From positions 100,221 to 164,220 of the forward strand of contig NZ_JACYUD010000008.1 of assembly GCF_014841565.1 (NCBI RefSeq): 64,000 nucleotides of DNA, in the 5' to 3' direction. The DNA is from Rhizobium sp. CFBP 8762 (lineage in GTDB: Bacteria > Pseudomonadota > Alphaproteobacteria > Rhizobiales > Rhizobiaceae). Positions within the stretch are counted from its first letter, which is position 1. Each line of letters starts with the position of its first letter. Positions 32,284 to 40,738 of the stretch are shown in pieces. Both the position numbers and the translations under genes were made by a program. The notes beneath the pieces are model-generated. The model worked only from the letters and a program-made list of their open reading frames with translations, had not been told where the DNA came from and did not search any database.

Positions 32284-32985
32284 ATGATTGTTTTTATGAT
32301 GGAAAAACACGATAGACTGCGCCAGGCGCGCATCGATGCAGGGTATAAAACCGCCGCTGCTGCTGCCAACGCGCTCGGCATTACAGCATCGACCTACCGT
32401 GCTCACGAAAATGGGCAGAACAAATTCGAACTGGAAGAGGCGGAAGTTTACGGCAAGCGCTTCAACGTGAGTCCATTGTGGCTGATGACCGGCAGCGAGC
32501 CGACCGAACAGCCCCAAAAAACCAACGGAATAAAACCTCCCATTGATTCGCCAAACGCCAAAGTGCTTGATAGGATCGTCGGCGATGGACGCCTGATCCC
32601 TGTGTACGGTCAGGCCGTTGGTGGCGTTGACGGTGAGTTCGAAATGAACGGGAACATCTTGTACGAGGTCATGGCGCCTCCGGTACTATCCCACGTATCA
32701 AACGCATACGGGGTTAGCATAGCTGGTGACTCGATGTCGCCTCGTTACGAGGACGGCGAGCTGGCGTTCGTTGATCCAAAGCGTCGGGTGAAAAAAGGCG
32801 ATTACGTTATTGCTCAAATCAAGACGGATGAGCACGGGCCGCTGTTGGCGTTCGTGAAAAAATTCATCCGGCATAACGCTGCAGAGTTGATTTTAGAGCA
32901 GTTCAATCCGCCGAAAGAGCTGCGGTTCGAAGCGGAATCTGTGGTTTCGGTCCACTACATCGCTCTAGCTGGGAACGGTGGATAA
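32284..32985 (+). CDS. CI-like phage repressor, LexA/S24 family
   Basis: 233 residues from the first ATG. N-terminal XRE helix-turn-helix: LRQARIDAGYKTAAAAANAL and GITASTYRAHENGQ. C-terminal S24 peptidase-like domain: GDSMSPRYEDGE (Ser150) and LLAFVKKF (Lys192/193). AVGG (111-114) lies where LexA-family cleavage would occur. It should repress both early promoters via the 17-bp operators and self-cleave during SOS induction. Two further ATGs (32296, 32299) are possible starts; no Shine-Dalgarno is clear. Confidence 0.9.
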   Translation: MIVFMMEKHDRLRQARIDAGYKTAAAAANALGITASTYRAHENGQNKFELEEAEVYGKRFNVSPLWLMTGSEPTEQPQKTNGIKPPIDSPNAKVLDRIVGDGRLIPVYGQAVGGVDGEFEMNGNILYEVMAPPVLSHVSNAYGVSIAGDSMSPRYEDGELAFVDPKRRVKKGDYVIAQIKTDEHGPLLAFVKKFIRHNAAELILEQFNPPKELRFEAESVVSVHYIALAGNGG

Positions 32986-33082
32986 CGAGTTCCACCTACC
33001 TCCTGTATCCTATTACTACTATCTCAAGAGCAGAATCTTAAAAACAAATAAAACGTTTATGGATTAGCTTTATGTATTTGTG

Positions 33083-33118
33083 CGTAGTGAGTACGTGGGT
33101 ACCTACGTAGTGAGTACG
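33083..33118. repeat. Direct repeat in the repressor 3' intergenic region
   Basis: CGTAGTGAGTACG occurs at 33083-33095 and 33106-33118, 10 nt apart, with a GTACGTGGGTACC core between them. Located between the convergent ends of the repressor and the 101-residue gene. Function unknown; binding site or residual duplication. Confidence 0.7.
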
Positions 33119-33123
33119 CAGCC

Positions 33124-33429
33124 TTACAGCCAAAAAAATAGCGGCGCGTAAAAGTTTTCCCTACCCAAAGTATGCTTCACTCGGAGAAATCCTGAACGTG
33201 AGGCCTTCCCCGTAGCCTCGCTGACTGTCTTCGTACTGCAGCGGCATTTGTCAGCAATTCGTGCGACAGTCCAATAGCTCCCAAGCTTCTCGTAACTGCT
33301 TCTTTTAGCGATAAAATACAGTACTTTGAACTCGGCATGCGAGATGTCGGGATATTCGAAAATCTGCTCAATCCACCGTTCCCGGTCGATGTAATAGCGC
33401 TCTTCTGCGGGTGATCTCTTCTTTTCCAT
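33124..33429 (-). CDS. Putative winged-helix DNA-binding protein
   Basis: 101 residues from an ATG at 33427-33429 (an ATG at 33459 is an alternative). ISHAEFKVLYFIAKRSSYEK followed by TVARIADKCRCSTKTVSEAT is a winged-helix/MarR-like pattern, as in phage replication or regulatory proteins. It is divergent from the rightward early operon and probably shares its operator region. It converges on the repressor 3' end. Confidence 0.68.
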   Translation of the reverse strand: MEKKRSPAEERYYIDRERWIEQIFEYPDISHAEFKVLYFIAKRSSYEKLGSYWTVARIADKCRCSTKTVSEATGKASRSGFLRVKHTLGRENFYAPLFFWL

Positions 33430-33463
33430 AGCGCAACGAATACGCCTTTGATTCGTCATACGT

Positions 33464-33526
33464 CAACACGATTTGTGTTGTTTTGCGTATAATTCGACAC
33501 GCCTTGTGTTGACACGATGCGTGTTG
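33464..33526. promoter_or_regulatory. Three operators and early promoter region
   Basis: CAACACGATTTGTGTTG (33464-33480, perfect arms), CGACACGCCTTGTGTTG (33495-33511) and TGACACGATGCGTGTTG (33510-33526) repeat the repressor operator. A TATAAT lies at 33488-33493 between the first two, reading rightward; TTGACG (minus, 33460-33465) and TATTCG downstream could serve the leftward winged-helix gene. The repressor would silence both. Confidence 0.85.
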
Positions 33527-33629
33527 CGTGACATGTTGCTGTCATCAACCCGGCACGAAGACGCACTGCTGATCTGCCGGGATCAACCAAACCCCGGAGA
33601 TAGCGATGTAACCGCGATGCCCGGCAACA

Positions 33630-33664
33630 GGACTGACAACCGGGCCACGAGCGACTGTCAGTCC
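33630..33664 (+). promoter_or_regulatory. Leader hairpin of the rightward early operon
   Basis: GGACTGACA (33630-33638) pairs with TGTCAGTCC (33656-33664), a perfect 9-bp stem with a 17-nt loop. It sits between the operators and the first rightward gene, followed by CGGAGGATGAG and the ATG. Possibly an attenuator, antitermination (nut-like) or RNA-stability element. Confidence 0.55.
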
Positions 33665-33677
33665 AACGGAGGATGAG

Positions 33678-34067
33678 ATGGGGAAGCAGAAAAAACTGAA
33701 CGGTACCCTTGTTACGAGAGATCTCCCTGCAAAAGGCTTGTCGCTTGGCAGCCATCAGTTCCCGTCTTTTGATGGCCTAGCAGCAGCGTTTGGTGCCGAC
33801 ATTCGTGATTACCCTGCACGCGACATTATTCCCGACGACTTTTACCGAGGCCGTACACCCTACAATGCCGTTGTTTCTGCTCTGTTTTTTCGCGGTGGCA
33901 GCCTGGAAAGCTTTGGATTGAAGTTCAAAGCTGAAATTGACCAAGGGCAAGCGATGACTGCGATCCGCGCACTTCTTTGCTCATTCGCTCCCAAACACGA
34001 AATCAAAGAAGCGACTGTCGCATGGGCCTTGTCTGTCTGGTGCGATGGAACCCCAAAAACCGCCTGA
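33678..34067 (+). CDS. Hypothetical early phage protein
   Basis: 129 residues with GGAGGATGAGATG just upstream. SFDGLAAAFGADIRDYPARD and ALLCSFAPKHEIKEATVAWA are seen; no family recognised. First gene of the rightward operon, so it is expected to be expressed early under repressor control. Confidence 0.65.
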   Translation: MGKQKKLNGTLVTRDLPAKGLSLGSHQFPSFDGLAAAFGADIRDYPARDIIPDDFYRGRTPYNAVVSALFFRGGSLESFGLKFKAEIDQGQAMTAIRALLCSFAPKHEIKEATVAWALSVWCDGTPKTA

Positions 34068-34128
34068 CCTCCTTCGGCATCCGCCCGTCTGCGGCGGATA
34101 TCCAAAGAGATCAACCGGAGCATAAGCA

Positions 34129-34551
34129 ATGGAAATCAACGTTACAGATTACCTATCAGAAGCTGACTTGCGCGAGATTGCCATTGAAGAATGGCGGAAG
34201 GTTTGCCGTGAGGCATGCAACGGGCATAGCGAGCGCATCATCGGGAACATTGCTCATACCGTTGTTACGGACATGGTCGCGGAAGCGCTTGGCGATGATG
34301 CAAATGAGAAGATCAAGGCCAAAGCTATCAGCCTGATCGACACCCTGTCTGAATTCACCGTGTTCAAAGGACCAGACGTGTGGGATCGTCGTCCGACGCC
34401 CGCATTTACGACCCTAATGAACGCGGTTGTAGCCAATCGTCAGTTGATCGAAGCCAAAGTCAGATCCTGCATTGGCAACCTCAGCAAGCGCGAAGCTCTG
34501 GAAATCATCAAGTCTGGCGTAATCCAGATCAACCCCGGCAAAGCGGCGTGA
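34129..34551 (+). CDS. Hypothetical early phage protein
   Basis: 140 residues, helical. EADLREIAIEEWRKVCREAC and VVTDMVAEALGDDANEKIKA are typical of early phage proteins, with C-terminal NPGKAA. SD GGAGCATAAGCAATG region seen. Function unknown. Confidence 0.65.
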   Translation: MEINVTDYLSEADLREIAIEEWRKVCREACNGHSERIIGNIAHTVVTDMVAEALGDDANEKIKAKAISLIDTLSEFTVFKGPDVWDRRPTPAFTTLMNAVVANRQLIEAKVRSCIGNLSKREALEIIKSGVIQINPGKAA

Positions 34552-34561
34552 GGGTTGAGCA

Positions 34562-34924
34562 ATGGGCAGAGCAGAAGCATTCATCGTCGGTTCGACCGAC
34601 ACGCTGATTATCAAATCCAAGCTGTCTTGCGGTCGGGTCTGGACCCACTCGCTAGAGCAGAAGCCACGCACTCAGGCCGACATTCAGAACATCATCGACA
34701 GCTTTGTTGATGACCGGGAAGTCGTCACAGCGGTGTGGATGGTGGAACTCGACAAGAATGGCGTTCCCACCGCTCCAGAAGACATGACCGATCGCTTTGA
34801 CGTCCGCACGGTGGACGAGATCGAAATCGACACCAATCACGCCGAGGCCGTTGCAGCGCGTAGCGCTCCATTCAACCCGCAGATTGCCCACGGCACCCTC
34901 AACCACGCACAGCAGGGGTTTTAA
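34562..34924 (+). CDS. Hypothetical early phage protein
   Basis: 120 residues. The middle (QADIQNIIDSFVDDREVVTA; VWMVELDKNGVPTAPEDMTD) has a mixed beta pattern that hints at a small alpha/beta protein. It starts 11 nt after the previous gene. Unknown. Confidence 0.62.
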   Translation: MGRAEAFIVGSTDTLIIKSKLSCGRVWTHSLEQKPRTQADIQNIIDSFVDDREVVTAVWMVELDKNGVPTAPEDMTDRFDVRTVDEIEIDTNHAEAVAARSAPFNPQIAHGTLNHAQQGF

Positions 34925-34926
34925 TC

Positions 34927-35235
34927 ATGGCCACTCGCCAGAAAAAAGAGAACTGGATTGCGCAGAACGATGTGCGCGGTCGCCAAAGCCTGATGAATAT
35001 GGCGCTGGCAAACATCATGACAGACGAAGGCTTGTCGTTCTTCACAGACGATCAGATTGACCGAATCGTATCCGAGATGGTTGGCGATATTCATTCAAGC
35101 CACCGGCGCATGATCAGCAACCGGCCATTCGAGCAGGCCGCTCATATCCCCGGCCCGTCCTTCATCCCCGCCACCGGCGTCAATCCTAACCCTAGCCATG
35201 CGGCGAGAATGGAAAGCCGGAGTGCATCGGTATGA
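34927..35235 (+). CDS. Hypothetical early phage protein
   Basis: 102 residues. MATRQKKENWIAQNDVRGRQ followed by helical TDDQIDRIVSEMVGDIHSSH. Overlaps the next gene by 4 nt (ATGA). Unknown, early operon. Confidence 0.6.
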   Translation: MATRQKKENWIAQNDVRGRQSLMNMALANIMTDEGLSFFTDDQIDRIVSEMVGDIHSSHRRMISNRPFEQAAHIPGPSFIPATGVNPNPSHAARMESRSASV

Positions 35236-35528
35236 CCAAGATCAACGATGGCGGAACGGCGTTTCCTGTTGCTGTAGACGGTATAGCATATTCCACCGGC
35301 ATGAGCATGCGGGACTGGTTCGCCGGTAACCAAACAGTACCGAGCCAGCTCTCGGTTGAGTACGCTGAAGCACTTTGTGGACGTCAACATCCGCATAAGA
35401 CTATTGGCGCGCTGGGCTCGGACGAAATTTTACAAGTGCTGGCGTTCTGGGCCGATGCGGAAGCACGTTACCGTTACATTTTCGCCGACGCCATGCTTGC
35501 CGCGCGCGACGGGAGTGCATCGGTATGA
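35232..35528 (+). CDS. Hypothetical phage protein of the MSMRDWFAG type
   Basis: 98 residues. MSMRDWFAGNQTV and YSTGMSMRDWFA belong to a common small phage protein type with 'GGTAFP...G.S.RDwfA', found in many temperate phages of proteobacteria. The C-terminus is helical. Function unknown; coupled on both sides by ATGA. Confidence 0.7.
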   Translation: MTKINDGGTAFPVAVDGIAYSTGMSMRDWFAGNQTVPSQLSVEYAEALCGRQHPHKTIGALGSDEILQVLAFWADAEARYRYIFADAMLAARDGSASV

Positions 35529-35803
35529 GCGAAGCAAAGCACACGCCGGGGCCGCTTTTCGTAGTGGACACGTCCCCAAAATATCCGGGAAATTTCCGAA
35601 TTGAAAATAACACTCATGGGCTCGATGGCGAATGGGAAGACATTTACGTGTCCTTTTCTGGCTACTTTGGCAGCTACGGGCCAGAACTTTTCGCCGCCGC
35701 TCCGGAACTGCTGGAAGCGCTGAAACATGCCCGCAATCAAATCCAGCATCCAGACCAATTGATAGATGAGGCCATCGCCAAAGCCGAAGGCCGTTCGCCA
35801 TGA
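35525..35803 (+). CDS. HTPGP-type phage protein
   Basis: 92 residues. MSEAKHTPGPLFVV followed by a long region ending in LFAAAPELLEALKHARN is the widespread 'HTPGPW ... aaPeLleAL' phage family. It is small, soluble and of unknown function, usually among early genes. Coupled to the next membrane gene. Confidence 0.75.
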   Translation: MSEAKHTPGPLFVVDTSPKYPGNFRIENNTHGLDGEWEDIYVSFSGYFGSYGPELFAAAPELLEALKHARNQIQHPDQLIDEAIAKAEGRSP

Positions 35804-35934
35804 CCCACCTCGGCACATTCCTCGGTCTTCACAAAACCCTATCCACCCGCACCCCGACATATAGCGCATTTGAACTGGCGGCGCTGATTGTGACCGTGGT
35901 TGCGCTCGCTGCGGCGATGGTCGCGCAGATTTAA
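35800..35934 (+). CDS. Small membrane protein
   Basis: 44 residues from ATG at 35800-35802 overlapping the previous stop as ATGA. The C-terminal hydrophobic segment FELAALIVTVVALAAAMVAQ would span the membrane. Very short; function unknown. Confidence 0.55.
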   Translation: MTHLGTFLGLHKTLSTRTPTYSAFELAALIVTVVALAAAMVAQI

Positions 35935-35958
35935 ATCACCAACATCTAGGAGGCCAAC

Positions 35959-37077
35959 GTGGGCGACCTGATTGAAATTGAAGGCACAGAAGAATCCATT
36001 GGTTCGCTCGCGTCCAGCATTGTTTCAAAGGCTAGTGAGCAGATCGCGAAGAAGTCCGATGAGCGCATCTACACCGGCGGCGCTATCACCGAGGATGGTG
36101 TTTACCGCAACGTGCCGATTGAAGCCTATCACCATGACCGTGATTTGTTTGACGGACCGGCTGTTTCGAAGTCCAGCCTCAAGCACGTGCTGCCTGTGCA
36201 TGGCGGCAGCCCTAAGCAGTTCTGGGGCCGCTGGAATTGGAACGAGAACCACATTGAGCCGGGTGACCCGACCGACGCGTTGATCTTCGGCAAGGCGGCG
36301 CACTGCCTCCTATTGGGCGATGAGGTGTTCGACCGAAACTTCATTGTGCGGCCGGCGAAAGCCCCAGGCGATCCACAGAAGCGCGATTGGCATGGTTCGA
36401 ACAACTACTGCAAAAAGTGGCTGGTCGAACAGAAGGAAGCCGGACGGCTGGTGCTGACGCAAGACCAGATAAAGGTAGTCGAGAAGATGTCGGAAGACGC
36501 CTCCGAGTACCCGCTGATCCGCGATGGCATTCTGAACGGTCGTGTAGAGCGAACATTGGCGGCGCGCGATCCTGAGACAGGCATTTGGCTTAAGGTCCGT
36601 CCCGACGCCATGCCTAACGCTGACGGTGTGTTTGCAGACCTGAAAACAATCGGCTCGTTTGATGAGGACTTCATGTCCCGCCAACTGTTCGACGCTGGCT
36701 ATTACCTGCAAGCGGCAATGACCCGCATGGTTTGCAGGCTCCTGAAAATCCCGTTTGAAACCTTCGTGCTGGTGTACGTCCTGAAAGACGAGATCACCGA
36801 TACCGCGCACGTCGAGATCAACGACCAGTCAACGGTTCTGCCAGGCGGTACGGAACTTCCAAGCGAATTGGATGCCGGTGAAGAAATGATCCGCTGGGGT
36901 CTGCGCACGATCCGCAAGTGCCTGGATGAAAAGCGCTGGCCGGGCCGTGAGCCTTTCCAGTCTGGGGAGCGCAAAATCACAATGCTCCCATTCCAGAAGA
37001 ACAAAATCCTGGACTTCCTCACCGGTGTTGAAGGGCAAGTCCCGCCGCCGTCTGACAAATCGCAAAGGGCTGCATGA
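35959..37077 (+). CDS. RecE-like PD-(D/E)xK exonuclease
   Basis: 372 residues from GTG with TAGGAGG upstream. ALIFGKAAHCLLLG (107-120), RPDAMP (214-219, D216) and FADLKTIGSF (225-234, D227, K229), then Y-Q (248-251), form the D...DxK nuclease core of RecE/RecB-type phage exonucleases. It digests 5' ends to make ssDNA for the RecT partner that follows with 4-nt overlap. Confidence 0.85.
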   Translation: MGDLIEIEGTEESIGSLASSIVSKASEQIAKKSDERIYTGGAITEDGVYRNVPIEAYHHDRDLFDGPAVSKSSLKHVLPVHGGSPKQFWGRWNWNENHIEPGDPTDALIFGKAAHCLLLGDEVFDRNFIVRPAKAPGDPQKRDWHGSNNYCKKWLVEQKEAGRLVLTQDQIKVVEKMSEDASEYPLIRDGILNGRVERTLAARDPETGIWLKVRPDAMPNADGVFADLKTIGSFDEDFMSRQLFDAGYYLQAAMTRMVCRLLKIPFETFVLVYVLKDEITDTAHVEINDQSTVLPGGTELPSELDAGEEMIRWGLRTIRKCLDEKRWPGREPFQSGERKITMLPFQKNKILDFLTGVEGQVPPPSDKSQRAA

Positions 37078-38342
37078 TGAACCAAGTAACCGTAGTCGAA
37101 AACAACAACCCACCACCTGAGAAGTTTCACGACCAGTGGAAAAAGCAAGAGCAGCAGATCATGGCTGCCTTGCCCCCACACATCCCGGTCGAGCGCTTTA
37201 TGCGCGTGGTTATGACTGCCGTAAACGCATCGCCTGATTTGCTCGCTGCTGATCGTCGCTCGTTGTTTGAAGCGTCAATGAAGGCGGCGCAGGATGGCTT
37301 GCTGCCGGATGGTCGTGATGGCGCTCTGGTTATTTTCAATGCCAAGGTCAAAGACGACAAGGGCAAAGAGATATGGATCAAGAAGGTCCAGTGGATGCCC
37401 ATGGTTGGCGGCATTCTCAAGAAGGTCCGCAACTCTGGCGAACTCCTGACCATTTCTGCCTATGTCGCCTATGAAAATGACGAGTTCAACTACACGCTAG
37501 GCGATGATGAAAGCATCGTGCACAAGCCTTGCTTGGATGATGATCGCGGTCGGCCTCGCCTTGTCTATGCCGTAGCAAAAACAAAAGACGGCGGCGTTTA
37601 CCGCGAGATCATGACATTCAAGGAAGTTGAGAAGGTTCGCGGCGTTTCAAAGACCGGCAACTCCGGCCCTTGGAAAGACTGGTGGGACGAAATGGCTAAA
37701 AAGACGGTTATCCGCCGTCTGGCCAAGCGCCTGCCTACATCAAGCGATTTGGATGATCTGATCCGTCGCGATGATGATCTTTACGATTTTCAGGGGAAGC
37801 GAGCTGATACCGATGCGCTTCACCAGCAGATGGCACCATCGCTGGCAGAGCGCTTAAAAGCCGCTCAAATATCGCAAGGGGAAGCCTCTGACACGCAGGA
37901 AGGCTTTAGCCGCGCCCACGTCCAGAACGAGGTGGAAACCGCGCTGACGGGCGAAATCATGGACAACACAGCTACCGGCTCGAATGTATCGAGTGAGCCA
38001 AAGACCGATGACGAATCCCCTGCGTCATCGGTAGAGGGCGATGGTGAATCCCCCGCGCTGTCGCCCTCATCAAATTCAGAGCGCGAAATCCTGATCCGGT
38101 ATGCGGCTGACATTCTGCCGAAGGCGGCGGATCAAACAGTCCCGCCCGCAGCACTGACAGCCATCGAAAAACGTTGGCTCGCGAGCGAACTGGTGAACCT
38201 GTCCGAAGACAACATGGCCAAGGCTCGCAGCATCAGCGCGTCGATGCGCTCAATTGCCAACGGCAAGATCACCTTGGAGGAAGCCGCGGACTTCTTCGCG
38301 GAGGCGCTGGAATGCAGCCGTTCGCAGATCGGCGGTGCGTGA
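37074..38342 (+). CDS. RecT-like ssDNA annealing protein
   Basis: 422 residues. The N-terminal part (1-250) carries the RecT signature: FMRVVMTAVNASPDLLAADR, EASMKAAQDGLLPDGRDGAL and KVQWMPMVGGILKKVRNSGE. A longer low-complexity/acidic C-terminus (about 280-422) extends beyond the usual 270 residues. It anneals complementary ssDNA for recombination. Its partner RecE-like gene precedes it. Confidence 0.9.
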   Translation: MMNQVTVVENNNPPPEKFHDQWKKQEQQIMAALPPHIPVERFMRVVMTAVNASPDLLAADRRSLFEASMKAAQDGLLPDGRDGALVIFNAKVKDDKGKEIWIKKVQWMPMVGGILKKVRNSGELLTISAYVAYENDEFNYTLGDDESIVHKPCLDDDRGRPRLVYAVAKTKDGGVYREIMTFKEVEKVRGVSKTGNSGPWKDWWDEMAKKTVIRRLAKRLPTSSDLDDLIRRDDDLYDFQGKRADTDALHQQMAPSLAERLKAAQISQGEASDTQEGFSRAHVQNEVETALTGEIMDNTATGSNVSSEPKTDDESPASSVEGDGESPALSPSSNSEREILIRYAADILPKAADQTVPPAALTAIEKRWLASELVNLSEDNMAKARSISASMRSIANGKITLEEAADFFAEALECSRSQIGGA

Positions 38343-39082
38343 TGGCTGACAAACCAATCCTATTCTCAGCGCCGATCGTTCGCGCTTTGTTTGACGGCAG
38401 CAAGACACAGACGAGACGCATCATCAAGCCGCAGCCGCCAGAAGGCTTTGATCGCCATTGCTGGTATGATGCTCCGCTTTACGGGTTCACCCGACAACCT
38501 ATCCCTACATGCAAATGGCATATTGTCCGTCTTCACGCCTATAAGGGTGACCGCCTGTGGGTCCGCGAGAGATGGAGCGGAGTTCATGATTTTGGGGAAA
38601 CTCCGCCATCAGAACGTCAAAGCTACACGACGCCCGTTGGCCCCGTGCTCCGCGATGAAATCTGGTATTGGGCTGACGGCACCCCCGATTTTGGAGATTG
38701 GGAAAAGCCCCGCCCCGGCATTCACATGCCTCGCTGGGCATCACGCCTCACGCTGATTGTCACGGACGTTCGGGTAGAGCGGTTGCAGGATATCAGCGAG
38801 GAAGATGCGGCGGCGGAAGGCGTCCCAAGTGACGATAATTATGCGGGTTCGTTCGCCAAGGAGTATTGCCATCGTTGCGGTGGATCTGGCCTGCACGGAG
38901 CTTTCGGCCAAAACTACGGCGTGATTGAAGTCGACTGCGCTGAATGCGAGACATCGAAACTCCGGTACCGGAACCTCTGGAACCACATCAACGGCCCCGG
39001 CGCATGGGACGCTAACCCGTGGGTGGTCGCCTACACCTTCACTGTGATGCGCGGCAACATTGATCAGATTGGCGGTGCATGA
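38342..39082 (+). CDS. Phage ASCH/PUA-like protein
   Basis: 246 residues from an ATG at 38342-38344, one nucleotide overlapping the recT stop. MADKPILFSAPIVRALFDGS then KTQTRRIIKP is a common phage signature associated with ASCH-like folds; the C-terminus has CHRCGGSGLHG and CAECETSKLRYRN zinc motif. May bind RNA or modified DNA; function not established. Confidence 0.68.
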   Translation: MADKPILFSAPIVRALFDGSKTQTRRIIKPQPPEGFDRHCWYDAPLYGFTRQPIPTCKWHIVRLHAYKGDRLWVRERWSGVHDFGETPPSERQSYTTPVGPVLRDEIWYWADGTPDFGDWEKPRPGIHMPRWASRLTLIVTDVRVERLQDISEEDAAAEGVPSDDNYAGSFAKEYCHRCGGSGLHGAFGQNYGVIEVDCAECETSKLRYRNLWNHINGPGAWDANPWVVAYTFTVMRGNIDQIGGA

Positions 39083-39504
39083 TGGCAGCCTATCGTTTCG
39101 CCTATGAAGCCTCCCAGCCGGTGGCAAAGGTCAAAGCACAGAAGAAACCAGCATACCTGGACTTCATCCGTCGCCTGCCGTGCGTCGTTACCGCTAGAGC
39201 TGGAGTTGAGGCTGCACACGTATCCTTCGCCAATCTGGCAAAGGGTCACACCGGACGCGGCAAGGGAACCAAGGCCCATGACCGGTGGGTACTGCCCTTG
39301 TCGCCAGAGGAACACCGCAAGCAGCACAGCATGAACGAGCAGGAATACTGGCGGTCAGTCGGCATCGATCCGCACGAGCTGTGCCTCGTCCTGTGGGGCC
39401 TGTGGTGCGATCTGCGCCACGATGCGGAGCCGTTCTGCCTCAATGCGCTGCGCCTCGCCCGCCCTCTCTTCAAGCCCAATCAATCCGAAGGGGTAAACAC
39501 ATGA
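39079..39504 (+). CDS. DUF968/Ref-like nuclease candidate
   Basis: 141 residues. PAYLDFIRRLPCVVTARAGV followed by EAAHVSFANLAKGHTGRGKG and PLSPEEHRKQHSMNE give the C...H...H-H layout of DUF968 (Ref-like, HNH-type). Ref of phage P1 is a RecA-dependent endonuclease. It overlaps the previous stop; ATG at 39079 or 39082. Function inferred. Confidence 0.75.
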   Translation: MMAAYRFAYEASQPVAKVKAQKKPAYLDFIRRLPCVVTARAGVEAAHVSFANLAKGHTGRGKGTKAHDRWVLPLSPEEHRKQHSMNEQEYWRSVGIDPHELCLVLWGLWCDLRHDAEPFCLNALRLARPLFKPNQSEGVNT

Positions 39505-40451
39505 CCGAGATTGAGCACAACGGCGTTGTTGCTGTGGAAGCGGCAGAGACGAAACAGGAAAGCTTCCATATTCTTCCCTGCCCTGTCTGTGGTGCTGACG
39601 AGGCCAGCACATACTTAGGTGATCCTGGCCCTGGTGTCGTTCGCTGTTTTGCTGTTGGCTGTGATGCCGTTGTCAGCGGATACGCCACTGATTGTGAGGC
39701 AATAGAAGAATGGAACCGCCGATCTGCTGCCATGACCAATGGCAGATGTGCCAGCGACGAACTGACGGAATGCTTTCGTCACCACATCGCCGAAGCCATA
39801 GGCTGGCAGGCCTTTGGCTTTCGCCCCGGTTGCGAAATGCAAATGTATGAAGAAGGCTTCAAGGCTGGATATCGTCGGTGTCAGTCAGACAATGAAGCGG
39901 AATTAGGAGAAGCAGATGCCGTAGACATCCCCGCCTCTCTCCAATCAATGACCGTCTACAAAGACGCCCGCCAATTGCTGGCGGATATCACGGCAGGGCT
40001 TGAGAGATTAGATCAAGCTCCGTGGGAAGTATCGCATCAGAATGGCGATCCAGAGGGCGGGTTTAGGGGCGTGGTTAGCCCGCACAAAACCAATAGGCTT
40101 GGTAAGCAATACCGATGCTATGTAGCGCAATATTGCTCTCCTGACATGGCAGAACACATTGCCCGCTGCGATCCCTATAACATGCAGACCATTGACCGAG
40201 AATTTACGACACTAACGCTGGAGTTGTCAGCAGCCAAGCAGCGCATCGCAGAGCTTGAAGCAGAGCGCCAGTGGCAGCCTATAGAGACAATTCCACTGAT
40301 GCAGGCGGTTCTGGTGTTTGGAGGTTCCGGCCGCATCAATGAATACACGGCTACGAGCATCCACTGGCGTGAAGATTGGGAATACTCCGAAGATGAGCCA
40401 ACCCACTGGATGCCTCTCCCCGCCTCTCCGCATGAAGGAACACAGTCATGA
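39501..40451 (+). CDS. Lar-like zinc ribbon fused to DUF551
   Basis: 316 residues. N-terminal LPCPVCGADEASTYLGD ... RCFAVGCDAVVSGYATD ... EAIEEWNRRS is the Lar-type pattern (residues about 25-75). The C-terminal WQPIETIPLMQAVLVFGG ... THWMPLP is DUF551, a phage domain. A coiled coil (LELSAAKQRIAELEAERQ) joins them. The composition suggests domain shuffling; role unknown, anti-restriction possible. Confidence 0.75.
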   Translation: MTEIEHNGVVAVEAAETKQESFHILPCPVCGADEASTYLGDPGPGVVRCFAVGCDAVVSGYATDCEAIEEWNRRSAAMTNGRCASDELTECFRHHIAEAIGWQAFGFRPGCEMQMYEEGFKAGYRRCQSDNEAELGEADAVDIPASLQSMTVYKDARQLLADITAGLERLDQAPWEVSHQNGDPEGGFRGVVSPHKTNRLGKQYRCYVAQYCSPDMAEHIARCDPYNMQTIDREFTTLTLELSAAKQRIAELEAERQWQPIETIPLMQAVLVFGGSGRINEYTATSIHWREDWEYSEDEPTHWMPLPASPHEGTQS

Positions 40452-40738
40452 GCAAGATACCTTATGAGCAAGTCCGCTCCGACCATGAATACCTTTGGGA
40501 TATAGCGCCCGCGCATGACATGACCGGGGGGTATGTTGATCAGGAAGATTTGAGACTAATGCTCCGAACTCCTACCAAAAGTATGGCCTCAAAATGTTAT
40601 TTAAGCCAAATTGAATACTGGTTTCAAGCTGGTCCTGACCGAACAGGCGACGCGATGCACGACATACCTTGGCAAGATGAACGGGTACGGGAAATTGCCG
40701 AACGCTATGCAATTGATGTGCCGGGGGACCAGTCATGA
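40448..40738 (+). CDS. Hypothetical phage protein
   Basis: 96 residues. Helical with SDHEYLWDIAPAHDMTGGYV and QDERVREIAERYAIDVPGDQ. Coupled by ATGA at both ends. No family recognised. Confidence 0.6.
   Translation: MSKIPYEQVRSDHEYLWDIAPAHDMTGGYVDQEDLRLMLRTPTKSMASKCYLSQIEYWFQAGPDRTGDAMHDIPWQDERVREIAERYAIDVPGDQS

Noticed and set aside
33533-33676. 47-codon frame in the leader of the rightward operon
   Set aside because: No ribosome-binding site, and it covers the leader hairpin and the Shine-Dalgarno of the next gene; kept as non-coding.
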